Assembly (NCBI GenBank): GCA_015680685.1
Contig: MNCI01037820.1
Coordinates: forward strand, 1,110,730 to 1,174,729
DNA from: Gnetum montanum
Lineage: Eukaryota; Streptophyta; Gnetopsida; Gnetales; Gnetaceae
Length of the DNA: 64,000 nt
Reading direction: 5' to 3'
Shown here: piece after piece, positions 11,418 to 23,494 of the stretch
Position numbering within the stretch: position 1 is the first letter of the stretch
Layout: each line of letters starts with the position of its first letter
The notes under the pieces: model-generated
Seen by the model: only the letters and a program-made list of their open reading frames with translations
What the model was told of the DNA's origin: nothing
Databases searched by the model: none
Program-made: the position numbers and the translations under genes

Positions 11418-12329
11418 TGATAAAGTCAAATTTTGCAAAGTATGATATTAGATATATGATATCGTAGCTCCGATATCGTAACTCCAATATCATAGCACTA
11501 GCTACGTCATCATATATGCGATATCATGAGATGCATGCTGGCTTATAAATATAGCACTTAGGTGCATGGATCTACTATAGATTTCATTCCATAGTAGCAT
11601 AATTCTTTCAGTTTTTTTTCATGATTTTAGTCTTAAGTACTTAGTATTGTATGCCCGTAGTACGGTGTTGAGTGGTTGTATGGAGTCTTTATTTGAGTGA
11701 AGTGTACTTGGACACATTTGATGACTAGCATTAAAGATCGAGATTGCTTATCACCATTGCAGCATCCATTTAGTTTTATTTCTGTTTACTTAGAATAATT
11801 TTTACTATTTCCACTTAGATTGCTAATTACTACTTTCCTAGTTAATGTTTACTATTCCATGCACTTTACTTTTAATGTTGTTAAGTAGTATGAATACAAC
11901 TAGTTTCAAGTGCTAAGTGTAGTTATTTGATAACCTAGTAGTGTTATTGCTTGATTCGCTTAGTAGTGGTATACTTGGTAATCCCAATGATGACTACATG
12001 AGTTCAAGGCTTGTATGGTAAATCAAGACCAAATATTCATTACCATAGGATAGAATAGAATTGTTTACTATTTTTCTTAGAATTAGAAACTCTTTTCACT
12101 TTGCCATATTTTCTAGGAGAAATGGGCTATCAACATCAACATATCATATACCTTATTGTGAGTTAAACCATATCCATAGATTTCACTGGCTCATGGGGGA
12201 AGACAATGGTCTCAAACTTTAACCAATTACTAGAATATTTACATTACCTTATCCATAGATTACGATCTGGTCATGTATGAACACCTGTGACTTGTATGGT
12301 TGGGTGTTGGATTACTCCACCACTCATCA
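11418..12329 (+). repeat. Family A LTR1
   Basis: It starts tgataaag and ends cactcatca (TG...CA form). It aligns with LTR2 at 17,431 and LTR3 at 48,635: the degenerate gatatc-rich U3, a TATA box, agtctttatttgagtgaagtg followed by tacttgg, ggtaatccca, and the final gtatggttgggtgttggat block. Directly after it come a tRNA-type primer-binding site and a gag start, so it serves as the 5' LTR of copy A1. The flanking 5 bp at 11,413-11,417 are ctaag. Confidence 0.85.
11544..11551 (+). promoter_or_regulatory. TATA box in LTR1
   Basis: The sequence tataaata, preceded by a repeated gatatc/gatatg-rich region, sits where the U3 promoter of a plant LTR is expected. The equivalent site in LTR3 is tataaata at 48,762-48,769. 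Transcription would start about 30 bases downstream, near the run with tctactatag. Confidence 0.6.
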
Positions 12330-12330
12330 T

Positions 12331-12348
12331 TAGCACCATTGCTGGGGA
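12331..12348 (+). other. Primer-binding site of copy A1, decayed
   Basis: The 18 bases tagcaccattgctgggga lie one base after the LTR end. They correspond to the tRNA-Asp-type site tggcgccgttgccgggga used by many plant Athila and Tat elements. All four differences are G-to-A or C-to-T changes at former CpG or CpHpG positions. The copy at 18,018-18,035 shows the same changes plus two more. Confidence 0.6.
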
Positions 12349-12461
12349 CAAGCTAATGTATGCTGACTAATCAATTTCATAAAGTTTGTTGAATCAGAAT
12401 TCAAAGTTAAAACTTATAACTATAAAATAAGAACACTTTTAAAAATGTCTTAAACCACAAC

Positions 12462-14990
12462 ATGGCTTCAAACAAGGATATATCACCACTTGATAAAGAG
12501 ACAAGAAGGGGTAATGATAGAATTAGAAATGAAGAAGAATGAGGGATTCCAATGCAAATAAGAATCACTTATGCTCACACTGAACCTTATCATCTAGATT
12601 TTACTTTCATCTTCCATCAGGACAGAAAAATGAGGTGGAGAGACATGCAAGGAAACATAGTCCTTCCTCCAAAATATGCAACAATTAGTATCCTATAAAC
12701 TTCCTTAAGGGGAATGCATTTGGACTGAATCCAGGAAGGGTACCATGTGACTAAGCATATGAAAAGGCCTTATGAACCCACAAAGCAGCATATGAGGAAA
12801 GATGCTGCTATGGAAATTAAACATGTACACAACAAAGGGAAGTAGGTCAACACTTTTGTTGTCCTAGAAGAATTGGATGTTGATGCATTCATCATAGAAC
12901 AACTTTGTTAGAATCATGAAGAGCCTTCAAAAACACCTATCATCAAACTAGATGAACTTTTCAAGAATCAATCATGCTCCAACTTAGCAGAAACATTCAA
13001 AAGGAAGGCAAAAGACTCAAGGCACAACTAGGACTCAAGGTCAAGAGTTCATGCTAGATCGCACAAAGAAGAACATTAGAGTTATCATAGGATGACAAGT
13101 TAACACTGTTCTCCTACTACCTTATTTGCATCCTCATGATCATTGGTAGACTTTGACAGAAGGAGACAAAGGTACAAAGACCATGATAGGGAGAAGAGAA
13201 GGACTCATGACTGTTATGACCATCATTCAAGACATTCTAATTTAGAAGATGAAGAGTACAAATAAAGAAGACATAGGGATCGAAGAGATCATGAAAGGAA
13301 TGAGCATAGAAGGGGGTACTTCTACAACAAAGCACACAAACCCGATCATGATGATGAATCCTTGATGAAAAGTTGAAGCATGATTAACATCTAAGAAGCT
13401 ATTTACATTCCAACTAGGCATGTGAGTAATAGCTATATCAAATGTCTTGATATGAATAACATGCAAAGATTTGAAGTTGATTATAATGTTGATCATAATA
13501 CCACCTCCAAGCTTTCCACAATGTGTGCATCCTACATAACATTGAGAGTAACTAGTAGAAGTTGAAGTTGTTCCCAAGAATACTTGTAAAAGAGGCAGAG
13601 AGCACAAATCATTTGAACTTGAATTAATTAGAAGATATAGTACCATGCTTGAGATTTTCAATGATAAGTGTCAAACCTACTCATCCATGTCTAACCTAAG
13701 GAAAAAAATCTAAGGATGAACGCAAGGGACTGATGAAACCCTTGATGTAGCAATGGATAGGTACTACTCACTACTACATAGATGCCTAGGCTATGGATTC
13801 TCACAAGGAAAATAGCTAAGGCACATTGTAGATGGGTTAAAGAATAAGACTAGAGAGACCCTTGGGGTTTATGCCCAAGGTAGATTATCTAAGATGATTA
13901 CCCATCAATTCTAGAGACTAATTGACCAAGTGGCAAAGGAAGAAGATGAGTTAAGAAAGAGAGAATCAACAAAGGAGTATAACAGAGATCCATCCCTTAG
14001 GAAAAGAGATGCACAAGTTTGTGATATCCAAGAAGAGGAAACCTTGGAATGGGAAATTGAAAAGAAGACTCTGCCAATTCAGAAATCTGTAACTAATATT
14101 GCAGAAAAGGCAGAGAAAATGTGGGACTCTGGTGATGAAAAATTTGTAATAGCATTAAAATTTGTGGAGGAGAGAACAGAATAAGTCTTTGGAAAAGGCA
14201 AGAATAAGAAAAAGAAGAAGATTTTGGATGAAAGGCCAAAGTGGTTTTAGTGGCTAAGTGTTCAAACACAAGCTCCAATAATGAGGAAGGATGTGTTGTG
14301 TTTCAGTACAAACATCCTAAGAGATGTTGTCTAGCAATGACACATTTACAAGAAATGCACTTAATCCCAAATTTGTTAAGAAACAAATGCCTAGAAGGTT
14401 ACCTTATCCCCATTGTATACGAGGTACATAATGAATGTACCCAATGTAGTCATGAATGTACCTATATTAGTTGATGTAACCATTAAGGTAATTACATGAA
14501 GAACTTCCAACCAACATACTATCCCAGTGAAGCCCACCCAAAACCATAGGAGCAGTACCATTGGAAGTGGCAACAATCCCAATCGTGGGCTATGCCACCA
14601 TTATGCCAATAATATCCATATTGGAAGCTTGATCCTTATGGATACTACATTGAACGTCTAATCTCACTAGCAAATGCAACCGTTCAAACTTCACAATACT
14701 ATTTACCTGAGTACCATAGACTGACACCACTAAGGACATATCCAAACTCATACATGCACCCACAAGTAGTTGATTCATCATATCCAACTCATCCTTTGCT
14801 AGAAGTGTCACCTCTATGCAAGGAAAATTGCCATCACAACCATAGTAGAGAAAAGCTGCAATGGTGGTGAACATTCAGATAGAGGATCTTACCAGCAACA
14901 CTAAGGTCCAATCGAAGAAACGTCCTTTCTTTAGGAAAAGTCCTAAAAAGATTGGTAGAGTCAAAAATTTAGTGCAAAAAACTTCTTCTA
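12462..14990 (+). pseudogene. Family A gag remnant, copy A1
   Basis: The frame starts at ATG 12,462 (MASNKDISPLDKETRR) and is recognisable by comparison with copy A2 at 18,152. Landmarks are ITYAHTEPYHLDFTFIFHQD, HVHNKGK, and an unusual His/Arg/Asp-rich tract at about 13,150-13,370 (DRRDHERNEHRRGYFYNK). After these come MDRYYSLLHRCLGYGFSQG at 13,750, GVYAQGRLSKMI, and a Lys/Glu-rich segment with an open 84-codon stretch at 13,930-14,184. A Cys-containing CVVFQYKHPKRCC near 14,298 is conserved in A2 as CNVCQYEHPKGCY and may be a zinc-binding site. Many TAG/TAA/TGA stops interrupt. Gag identity rests on position after the PBS and before PR; sequence similarity to known gags is weak. Confidence 0.55.
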
Positions 14991-15039
14991 AGGAAGATCC
15001 TCCTAAAAACTATAAGCTTCCATCATCATCAAATACAAA

Positions 15040-15440
15040 CATGCAGATTGTCATGCTAATAGAAATAGTCATAGATTGGATAAAGGTAGGGCCACTTCCT
15101 AAGAAAAGAATTGATCTAGGAGTTCCTTTGATTTATCTATGAGTAGTTGGAAAATTTCCATGCAAAGTTCTATTAAAGTTAGGTTTTAGGGTAAATTTGA
15201 TCTCTAATGAAACATATTAAGCATGGAACCTACCATCCTTGAAGGAGTGTAATATAAGGTTGGAGCTTACAAATTAGTTTGTTATGATTCCTTTGGGATA
15301 GATAGAGGATGTGGTGAATACTATTAATGGGTGATCTTATCTAGTAGACTTTCTTAAAACTAATGTGAAAAGTGAAGACAAGAAATTTTTGATTATCATT
15401 GGGAGAGGATGGCTTAGACATAATTAATGCTAAGTTAAGT
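15040..15440 (+). pseudogene. Family A retropepsin-like protease remnant, copy A1
   Basis: This aligns throughout with the better copy at 20,710-21,095: MQIVMLIEIVIDWIKVGPLP, then GKFPCKVLLKLGFRVNLIS, then EDVVNTINGWSYLVDFL and FLIIIGRGWLR. The catalytic Asp-Thr/Ser-Gly of retropepsins appears as Lys-Leu-Gly, so it is inactive. The final ILG/IIGR-type motif and the Asn-Leu-Ile-Ser segment are typical of this protease family. It would have cleaved the Gag polyprotein. Confidence 0.65.
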
Positions 15441-17430
15441 ATGAGAGATCTATCTCTTGAAATCTTTAAGGAAGATAAGCATAGAGACATACACATAGTA
15501 GATTCCATGCATTACTACTAATAAAGAATCATGTAGTTGTGGATTGACCATTCAGAATGTCAACATAGTCATTACACCAGTCCACAACAAATGTGAAAAA
15601 TAAGTGTGCACACAAGAGAGAGCAGGAGCCACTAAACCAAAAGACACCTAGTGGCTAACAACTAAGAATGTTAAATTGTCCAAAATATGCATGGAACATT
15701 TTGAACCACTTATTAATTCCCATTCTAAGAAAATGATCCCAACTAAGAACTTACAAATGGGTATACTGAACCACAATCATACACCAACAAAAATAGGAAC
15801 TAAGGACTTAGATGATAAAAATTCAATTACCATCATGATTATATGGGATGATAATAGAAAAACTAAATCACTAAGGATGGTATGTATGAAACCTCAAGTG
15901 TATGATCCAGGGGAACTAGGGTGCATTTTCTAAATACTTGCCCATGAGTTCAGTCGTGGTGGAGATACTTTATCTTGATTTTAGAATTAATAAGTGATTT
16001 TGAATTTTTTGTTTTACAATTCTTTTTACTTTTTCTATTTCTTGATACAAAATTTTCCATTCTTTTATACATTTCCCATTCTTTTTATTTTTCACATTCT
16101 TCAATATTTTCTCATTCTTTTATACTTTTCCATTTCTTAAATTTTTGATATTCTTTTACATTTTTTTCAATGCTTTAATGATTTTTTATTCTTTGACATT
16201 TTTCATTCTCTACATATTTTTCCAATTCTTACCATCTTTTTCATACTTTGTCTTCATGACCTTTATAAATAATTTTGATTGTTAATAAAACACATTAAGG
16301 ATAAGGTAAGTTGTAGTCCAATAAGATGAAGATTTCTCTATGATATCAAGTCATAAGGGACTGATTATTTGAACAATGAGACCATAACATTCTTCCATTC
16401 ATCCCATTAATAAGAGGTTCTTACCATGGCCATAATGACATTCTTCCCATCATACAACTAAGAATAAACTTATGATCATTTTGCCTAGACTGAAAAGTGA
16501 AGAACCAAGTGGGAATATAAAGGGTGTGACATAAATAAGATTTGTGGATTCTCTTAGATTACTTTTGTTAGTCTTATCCTATTGTTAGGTTGTGTTATAT
16601 CCTTGTAGATCTAATGTAAAATGAGAGTAAGAGCAAAATAAGTGCTATCTTACCATGTCATTGGAAAGACATGTTACACATGCATGAAGGTAGTCCTATG
16701 GTAAGGCTAACACAGATAAAAATAAAACTCATGCATAAAATAAATTTTTGGGGGTTCCACTGGAAAGACATGTTACCGATGCCTGAAGGTAGGTAGCTTC
16801 TTAGAAATCAAAAAAAAAAAAAAACATGTAATGAATAAACTCCTCCCTTGGACACCATGCCAAGTGACAATACGACTTGCAATAGTGTTAATCTTATAGT
16901 TGTAATTCCAAGAGATGAAGCAATGTGATGTCACTAGAAAGTGGGTTGGACTTGGTTTGAATCTTGGACAGAAATGCTAATGATTTCTTTAACCACAAAT
17001 AAAACACAAGAATTCATTATGCCTATGGTAAGATAGCTCACATCCTAATTTCTGCAATCCCTTCTAAATCCATCTCATCTCACTATATGAATAATCTAAC
17101 TTGTAACATAGTATAATTTTTCTAACTTGGTGATACTAACATGTGTGTTCTTCACAACACGTATGCATTACATTCAACTCCTTAAGTACCTAAGGATACT
17201 TTTAGGCATGGTTATACAAGGGCATTAAGCACCAGAGCCTGCTTTGGGGAGGACCCACTTGTATAACTATTGTATCTTATACCTACCAAGAGATTCCACA
17301 CCATATTGAGCCTTCTACCAACAATATCAATAAAAACTTCCCTTAACATTGAAACTATTCATTCTAATAACATGAACTCATTATGCATCTCATTCATCTT
17401 ATCAACACTTCATGAACTTTGATAGCTGGA
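15441..17430 (+). other. Family A 3' non-coding region (A1); no RT or integrase
   Basis: After the protease no RT, RNase H or integrase can be found. Decayed, stop-rich sequence leads to a gagttcagtcgtggtggaga block at about 15,940-15,963. A T-rich tract of repeated ttctttt/cattctt units follows (15,990-16,250), then a long untranslated region up to a purine-rich gctggaggga next to LTR2. Copy A2 has the same order at 21,096-23,030. Confidence 0.6.
15990..16250 (+). repeat. T-rich low-complexity tract
   Basis: Degenerate repeats of ttttcattctttt type. The equivalent tract in copy A2 is at 21,660-21,900, so it belongs to the family and is not a local expansion. Confidence 0.7.
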
Positions 17431-18016
17431 GGGATAAATCATGATTTTTAATGACTATGATATCGGAGCTGTGATATTGGATCCTTGATATTGGGGCATA
17501 AGCTTGGATGTTAAATATCTGATATCACTTCAAACATGCTTATCAATAAATAATATACTTAGGCATACAATCAAACAACTTTGCATTCCATCCTTAGGTA
17601 GACTCTCGTAGTTTATTTTCATAACTTTAGTGATAGAGAGTGAATGCCAGTAGTGTGATGTTGAGCAGCTATCTGGAGTCTTTATTTGAGTGAAGTGTAC
17701 TTGGGCACAATTCATGATGGAAATAAAGATTGAGACTACTTTCCATCATAGCAACATCCACTTAGCTTTATTATTTTACTTAGCATAACTCTTAATGTTT
17801 TCTTAGTTTAATCAGTTACATTTCTAAGTACTTTTTTCTTGTTCATAGTAAAGAAGAATGAGTATGACTGGTTTCAAGGATTAAGTGTAATTGTTNCCCC
17901 AAACTTTAACTAATTACTAGCATAATCACATTGCCTCCTCCATGGATTTGGATTGAGCTATGCATGAACACTTGGATCTTGTATAGTTGGATGTTGGATT
18001 ACTCTAGCATTCATCA
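17431..18016 (+). repeat. Family A LTR2, shared by A1 and A2, internally shortened
   Basis: This aligns with LTR1 and LTR3 at both ends and ends tcatca. A single N at 17,896 stands where about 285 bp present in the other two LTRs are missing, so the assembly has collapsed or left a gap there. It serves as the 3' LTR of A1 and, followed by its own primer-binding site, as the 5' LTR of A2. Confidence 0.8.
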
Positions 18017-18017
18017 T

Positions 18018-18035
18018 TAGCACCATTTTTGGGGA
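18018..18035 (+). other. Primer-binding site of copy A2, decayed
   Basis: The sequence tagcaccatttttgggga follows LTR2 by one base. It matches the tRNA-Asp-type site with the same G-to-A and C-to-T decay as at 12,331. Confidence 0.55.
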
Positions 18036-18151
18036 TAAGTTAATGTATGCTTATTAATTGATTTCACAAAGTTCATTGTACTTGAAACACCAAGTCAAAC
18101 TTTGTAATTATAAGACAAAGCATACTTAACATAAACATCTAAATATATAAT

Positions 18152-20100
18152 ATGGCTTCAAAAAAAAAAAAAATACAACATCACCTACCAAGGAACTATG
18201 GAGAAGCAGTGACAGAATCAAAGAAGAAGAAGATTGGATTTTGCCGATGTAGACACAAGGATCTCTTATGCTCATTGTGATCTTACTATCTCGATTTCAC
18301 ATTCATCTTTCATCAAGACAGCCAAATAAGATGGAGGGATCTTCAAGGAAACATTGTTCTACCACCAAAATGTTGAACACCCCTTATGCTCCAAACTACT
18401 CTCAATGGGATGAAACTAAGTGAAACAATTGGAGGGTATCATGAAATCAAATACATGACCTGACCATATGAATTGACTAATAAGTAGTTAAGGAAGGACC
18501 ATGTCTTGATGGCAAGACATGAATAAGACAAAGGAAAGATAGTTAATTCTACTATTGTCTTGGAGGAGCTTGATGGAGATGCATTCATTGTTGAAAAACT
18601 CCACCAAAACATGAGTTCCAGTCAAAAATGCCCATCATTTGATTAGATGAACCTATTAAGAATAAATCACACTCCAGATTAGTAGAGATGCTTAGGTGGG
18701 AGGTAAAAGACTTAAGGCATAGGTGGGACTTAAGGCCAAGAGCTCCTGCTAGATCCCATAGAGAAGAACATCAAAGTCATCATAGGAGGACAAGTTGACA
18801 CCATTCTCCTATTACCTCACTCACATCATCATGATCATAAGAAGATTATAACAAAAGAAGGAAAAAGTACAAGAATCATGATAGGGAAGATAGGAGAACT
18901 CATGACTGCTATGATCATCATGATCACTACTTAGAACATTTTGATTCAAAAGATAAAGAGTATGAGTAGTACAAATGTAGGGATCGTAGAAATCATGAAA
19001 GGGATGAACATAGAAGGGGACACTACTACAAAAAAGAACATGAACCCAATTAAGACAATGAACCCCTAATGGCAACTTGTAGCATGATCAACATTTAGGA
19101 AGCTATTCACATCCCAACTAGGCATGTGAGGGATAGTTGAATTAAAAAACTCAACATGAATAACATGCCAAGATTTGAAGGTGGCTACAATGCTGATGTA
19201 CAACATTACCTTTAAGCTTTCCATGATGCCTGTGTCCTAAAAAATATTGAAAGTGACTAGCAAAAGTTAAAGCTATTTTCCAGAATACTTGTAAATGAGG
19301 CAAACAGTTGGTATAGGTCCCTAGAACTTAAATTAATCAGACACTAGATTACCACGCTAGAACTCTTTAATGATAAACATAAAACTTATTTGAAAGTGTC
19401 CAACTTAAGAAAATAGATCTAGGAATGAAAGCAGGGGATTCACGAGATCCTTGATGCAAGAATTGTTAGATACTATTCACTATTGCACAAATGCCTAGGC
19501 CATGAATTTTCACCAAGGAAACATCTTAGGCACATAGTAGATGGGTTGTGGAGAAAAAATAGAGAAAATATTGGGGTTTATTCCCAAGGTAGATTATCAA
19601 AAATAATTGCCATCACATCTAGAGATTAATCAAACAAGTTGCAAAGTAGGAAGGAGAACTCAAGAAGAGAGAGTTAGTTGAATAATATCATAGAGACCCA
19701 TCAAGTAGAAAGAGAGATGTGCAGATATGTGACAAGTAAGAGGAAAAAACCTTGAAAGATGTTATCTAGGAAAAGACTATTCCTCTTTAAAGATCAGTTA
19801 ATGATATAGTGACTAAGGTAGAGAAAGTCTAGGATTCAATGGATGAAAAGTTTGCTATAGCCCTAACAATTGTGAAAGAAAAGGCTAAACAAGTAGTTAA
19901 CAGGGGCAAGGAAAGGAAGAAGAAAATATTTAATGAATGAGAAAGTTATAAGCACAAAGGAAATTTTGTTACCCTTGAAGGGTATACTAACTTTAGTTTA
20001 GAGGAAGAGGAAGGATGTAATGTGTGCCAGTATGAACATCCTAAGGGATGTTATCCTGTTATGGATGACTTGTAAGAAACTAGGGTATATGCACTCAATC
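18152..20100 (+). pseudogene. Family A gag remnant, copy A2
   Basis: This is a second copy of the A1 frame, starting at ATG 18,152 after an A-run. The shared landmarks are present: FHQDSQIRWRDLQGNIVLPP, the charged tract near 18,840-19,060 (DRRNHERDEHRRGHYYKK), CLGHEFSPRKHLRHIVDGL near 19,500, GVYSQGRLSK, and CNVCQYEHPKGCY near 20,018. Stops fall at different places from A1, so the two copies decayed independently after the family had formed. Confidence 0.55.
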
Positions 20101-20709
20101 CAAGCTTCGTTAAAAAGTAGATGCCCAAAAGACTATCTTATACTCAAGGTAATATTAGGCAAACTTTCCAATTGATATATTACCCAGGTGGAGCCTACCC
20201 TCAATGATAGGAGTAATATCATCAATAGTGGCAGAAAAGATAGACACGGGTAATGCCATTGCCAAGGTAACAATATCCATATAGGCAACTAGACCCTTAT
20301 GGATATTAAATTTAGTGTCCAATATCTCTAGGAAACACATCTGTTCAAACTTCTTCTCCTTATTATCCATCATAATACTATAGACCTATGACTCCAAGGA
20401 TGGATCATAGTCCTTATGCACATTTCCCAGTAGTTGGACCATTAAATTCCCCTTCCAATCATTTTCCACTAGGGCCACCACCCACTATGTAAGGGGGATT
20501 ATTGCCATAATCATAGCAAAGAGAAGTGGCAAGGGTAGTGAGCATACAAGTGGAGTATCTTACTAGCAACACTAAGGACTAGACAAAGAAATGCCCCTTT
20601 TTTAGGATAAGTCTAGAAAAGGCTGGTAGAGTTAGAACTTCATCAAGAACAACTTCTTCTACATCCAATCCACCTACCAACAACAAGCTTCCAACATTGT
20701 TAAAAAAAG

Positions 20710-21095
20710 AACATGCAAATTGTCATGCTTATAGACATAGTTACAGATTGGATTAAGGCAGGGCCACTCCCTAAGAAGAGAATTGATCCAAGAGTTTCTT
20801 TGATATACTTATGAGTTGCTGGAAATTTTCCATGCAAAGCTCTACTAGACTTAGGTTCTAGGGTGAATTTGATCTCTTATGAAACATATCAAGCATGGAA
20901 CCTACCACCTTAAAGAAGTGTAATATCAAGTTGGGGCTTGCAAATCAATCTATTGCCATTCACTTGGGATGGATTGAGGATGTCGTGACAACTATTAATG
21001 GGTGGTCTTATTTAGTAGAGTTTTTGATAATTGATATGAAAGAAGTTGATTCAGAATTTCCAATTATCATTGGGAGAGCATGAGTTAGCATAATT
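20710..21095 (+). pseudogene. Family A retropepsin-like protease, copy A2
   Basis: A mostly open frame reads GPLPKKRIDPRVSLIYL, CKALLDLGSRVNLISYETYQ and AWNLPP. After one frame step comes an uninterrupted 62 residues at 20,895-21,083 (NQSIAIHLGWIEDVVTTING, then SEFPIIIGRA). The catalytic triad reads Asp-Leu-Gly: the Asp is kept, but the usual Thr/Ser is Leu. The overall pattern (LLDxGS, VNLIS, IIGRA) is that of plant gypsy proteases. No RT follows. Confidence 0.7.
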
Positions 21096-23030
21096 GATGT
21101 GAAGCTAAGTATGAGAGATCTATCTGTTGAGATCTTTATGGAGGATAAGGATGGAGCCATACACACTTAGTGAATCCCATGCATTACTACTAAAATAAAA
21201 GGTTGTAGTCATGGACCAATCATTCAAAATGTCAACATAATTAGCATATGAGTGCACAATAATAGTGAAAAACAAGTGTGTGTAAAACAAAGAGTAGAGG
21301 CTACCAAATCAAAAGACATCCTATGACCAACAACTGAGAATATTTAATCATCCAAAATATGCATGGAACAGTTAGACTCATTTTTTAATTCTCATTCTAA
21401 GAAAATGACGCCAACTAGGGACCCAAAAATGAAATCAATAAATCATAATCATACACTAATAGGAAAAGAAACTACAGACTTCGATGATCAAAACTAAACT
21501 ACCATCAAGATCACATGGTATAATAATAAAAAAGTTAAATCAATAAAGATGGTAAGTGAATAACCTAAAGTGTATGATCTAGGAGACCTAGGGAGCATTT
21601 TTCGAACACTCGTCCATGAGTTCAATTGTGGGGGAGACACTATACCTTAATTTTAGAATTAATAAGTGCTTTTCCATTTTTTCTTTGCAATTATTTTTAC
21701 TTTTTCTATTTCTTGATATAATTTTTTCATTCTTTTATATCTTTCACATTCTTTGACATCTTCTTGTTCTTTCACATTTTTTAATTTCTTAAATTTTTGA
21801 TATGTTTTTGCATTTTTCAATTCCTTAACATTTTTTATTCTTTGATATTTTTCATTCTTTACACCTTTTTCATACTATCTTTTTCATACTTTGTTTCTAT
21901 TTCCTTTGTACATAATTTTTGATTGTTAAGAAGACACATTAAGAATAAAGGCAAGATGTAGTACAATAGGGTGAAGATTTTTCTATCTTATCAAGTCATA
22001 AGAGACTGATTATTCAAACAGTGAGCCCACACCATCCACACCACCCATTCCATTAATAAGAGGTTCTTAACATAGCCATAATGATATTCTTTTCCATCAT
22101 ACAACTAAGAATAAACCTATGATCATTATGCCTAAATCAAAAAGTGAAGAACCATGTAGGAATGTAAAGGATGTGACATCAAGGGGATTTGTGGACTCTC
22201 TTGGATTACTTTTGTGAGTTCTATCATGTTGCTAAGGTTGTATTATATGCTTTTAGATCTAATGAAAAGTGAAAGTAAGAGTAAAATAAGTGCTACCTTT
22301 AAAGGTTAACATAGGAAAAAAACAAAATAACAAAGAATAGTTTTCTGAGGATCCCATTGGAAAGAAATGTTATCCATGCTTAAAGGTAGGCAACTTCCTA
22401 GAAATCTAAAAAATAAAAAAGTGCCATGAATAAACTCCTCCATTGGAAAATACACCAAGTGATGAGACTCCTTGCAATAGTGGTAGTCTTACAGTTGTGA
22501 CTCCAAGAGATGAAATGATTCAATGTCATTGGAATGTGATCAAGACTTGGTTTAAATCTTGGACAGAAAGGATAGTGATTACTTTAACCACTAATAAAAC
22601 ACAAGAATTCATTATGCCTATCATAAGATACCTCACATCCCAATTTTTGTAGTCCCTTCTAAATCCATCTCATCTCACTGTAAGAATAGTCATAACTTGT
22701 GATTTTGTATAACATAGTATAATTTTCCCAATTTGGTGATACTAACATGTATGTTTTGCTAAATAGGTATGCATTACATTCAACTCCTTAAGTGCCTAAG
22801 GACAGTTGTAGGCATGGTTATACAAGGGCATTAAGAGCTGGAGCTTGCTTTGGGAAAGTTCCACTTGTATAACTATTGTATCTTATATTTGCCAAGCGAT
22901 TTCACATCATCTTGAATCTTTCAACATCAAAAAAACATAAACAGAACTTTCCATATCATTTACATTATCCATTTTGCTAACATGGATTCATTACCCTTCT
23001 TCTCCATCTTATGAAATTTCATAGCTTGAG
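21096..23030 (+). other. Family A 3' non-coding region (A2)
   Basis: This matches 15,441-17,430 block by block: gagttcaattgtgggggaga at about 21,627, the T-rich tract at 21,660-21,900, and the gcattacattcaactcctta block near 22,770. It ends near the purine-rich site but passes directly into B-type sequence (tgagattcc at 23,031) and not into an LTR. Confidence 0.6.
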
Positions 23031-23419
23031 ATTCCTTCTTTACACATTATTTGTTACAAATTTTTGATGAAATACAAATCATCTATCATCAAAGACTCTC
23101 TTGATATACTTCACAGCTTCAAACATTCACCAGAGCTTCATTTTCCATCATTCAAGTGCAAGAAGAGCTTAACAATTTTGCCTCCAATATCAGATTCCTG
23201 ATATAAGGTTAGACAAAAAGTATAAATATGTGAGTAGATAGCAAAAAGTTTTCATTTCTAACATTTCCAACCAAGAGAGTTTTTTCATTTTTCTTCTCTA
23301 ACATGAGCTCTGACCTCCTAGCCTCCCTAAACCATAACACACATATTACCACTCCGATTTTCATGATTTTTAAATTTATCTGATCTTGGAGTGTTCATCG
23401 TAGTTGTTTTGTGAGAGGG
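23031..23419 (+). repeat. Start of B unit 1 (leader or LTR-like)
   Basis: This is similar to 49,522-49,920. Both begin tgagattccttctt and include ttttcatttct, a tctgacctcctagc block and ttttcatgattttt. A TATA-like tataaata lies near 23,222. The clean TG start in both copies suggests an element boundary. Confidence 0.55.
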
Positions 23420-23494
23420 NNNNNNNNNNNNNNNNNNNNNNNNNNNNNNNNNNNNNNNNNNNNNNNNNNNNNNNNNNNNNNNNNNNNNNNNNNN
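23420..23494. other. Assembly gap (75 N)
   Basis: A run of Ns. The homologous stretch in B unit 2 (about 49,915-49,945) has only a few dozen bases here. Confidence 0.95.

Noticed and set aside
13242-13661. 139-codon minus-strand open frame
   Set aside because: It is the antisense shadow of the charged gag tract of family A; the sense frame is supported by the second copy.
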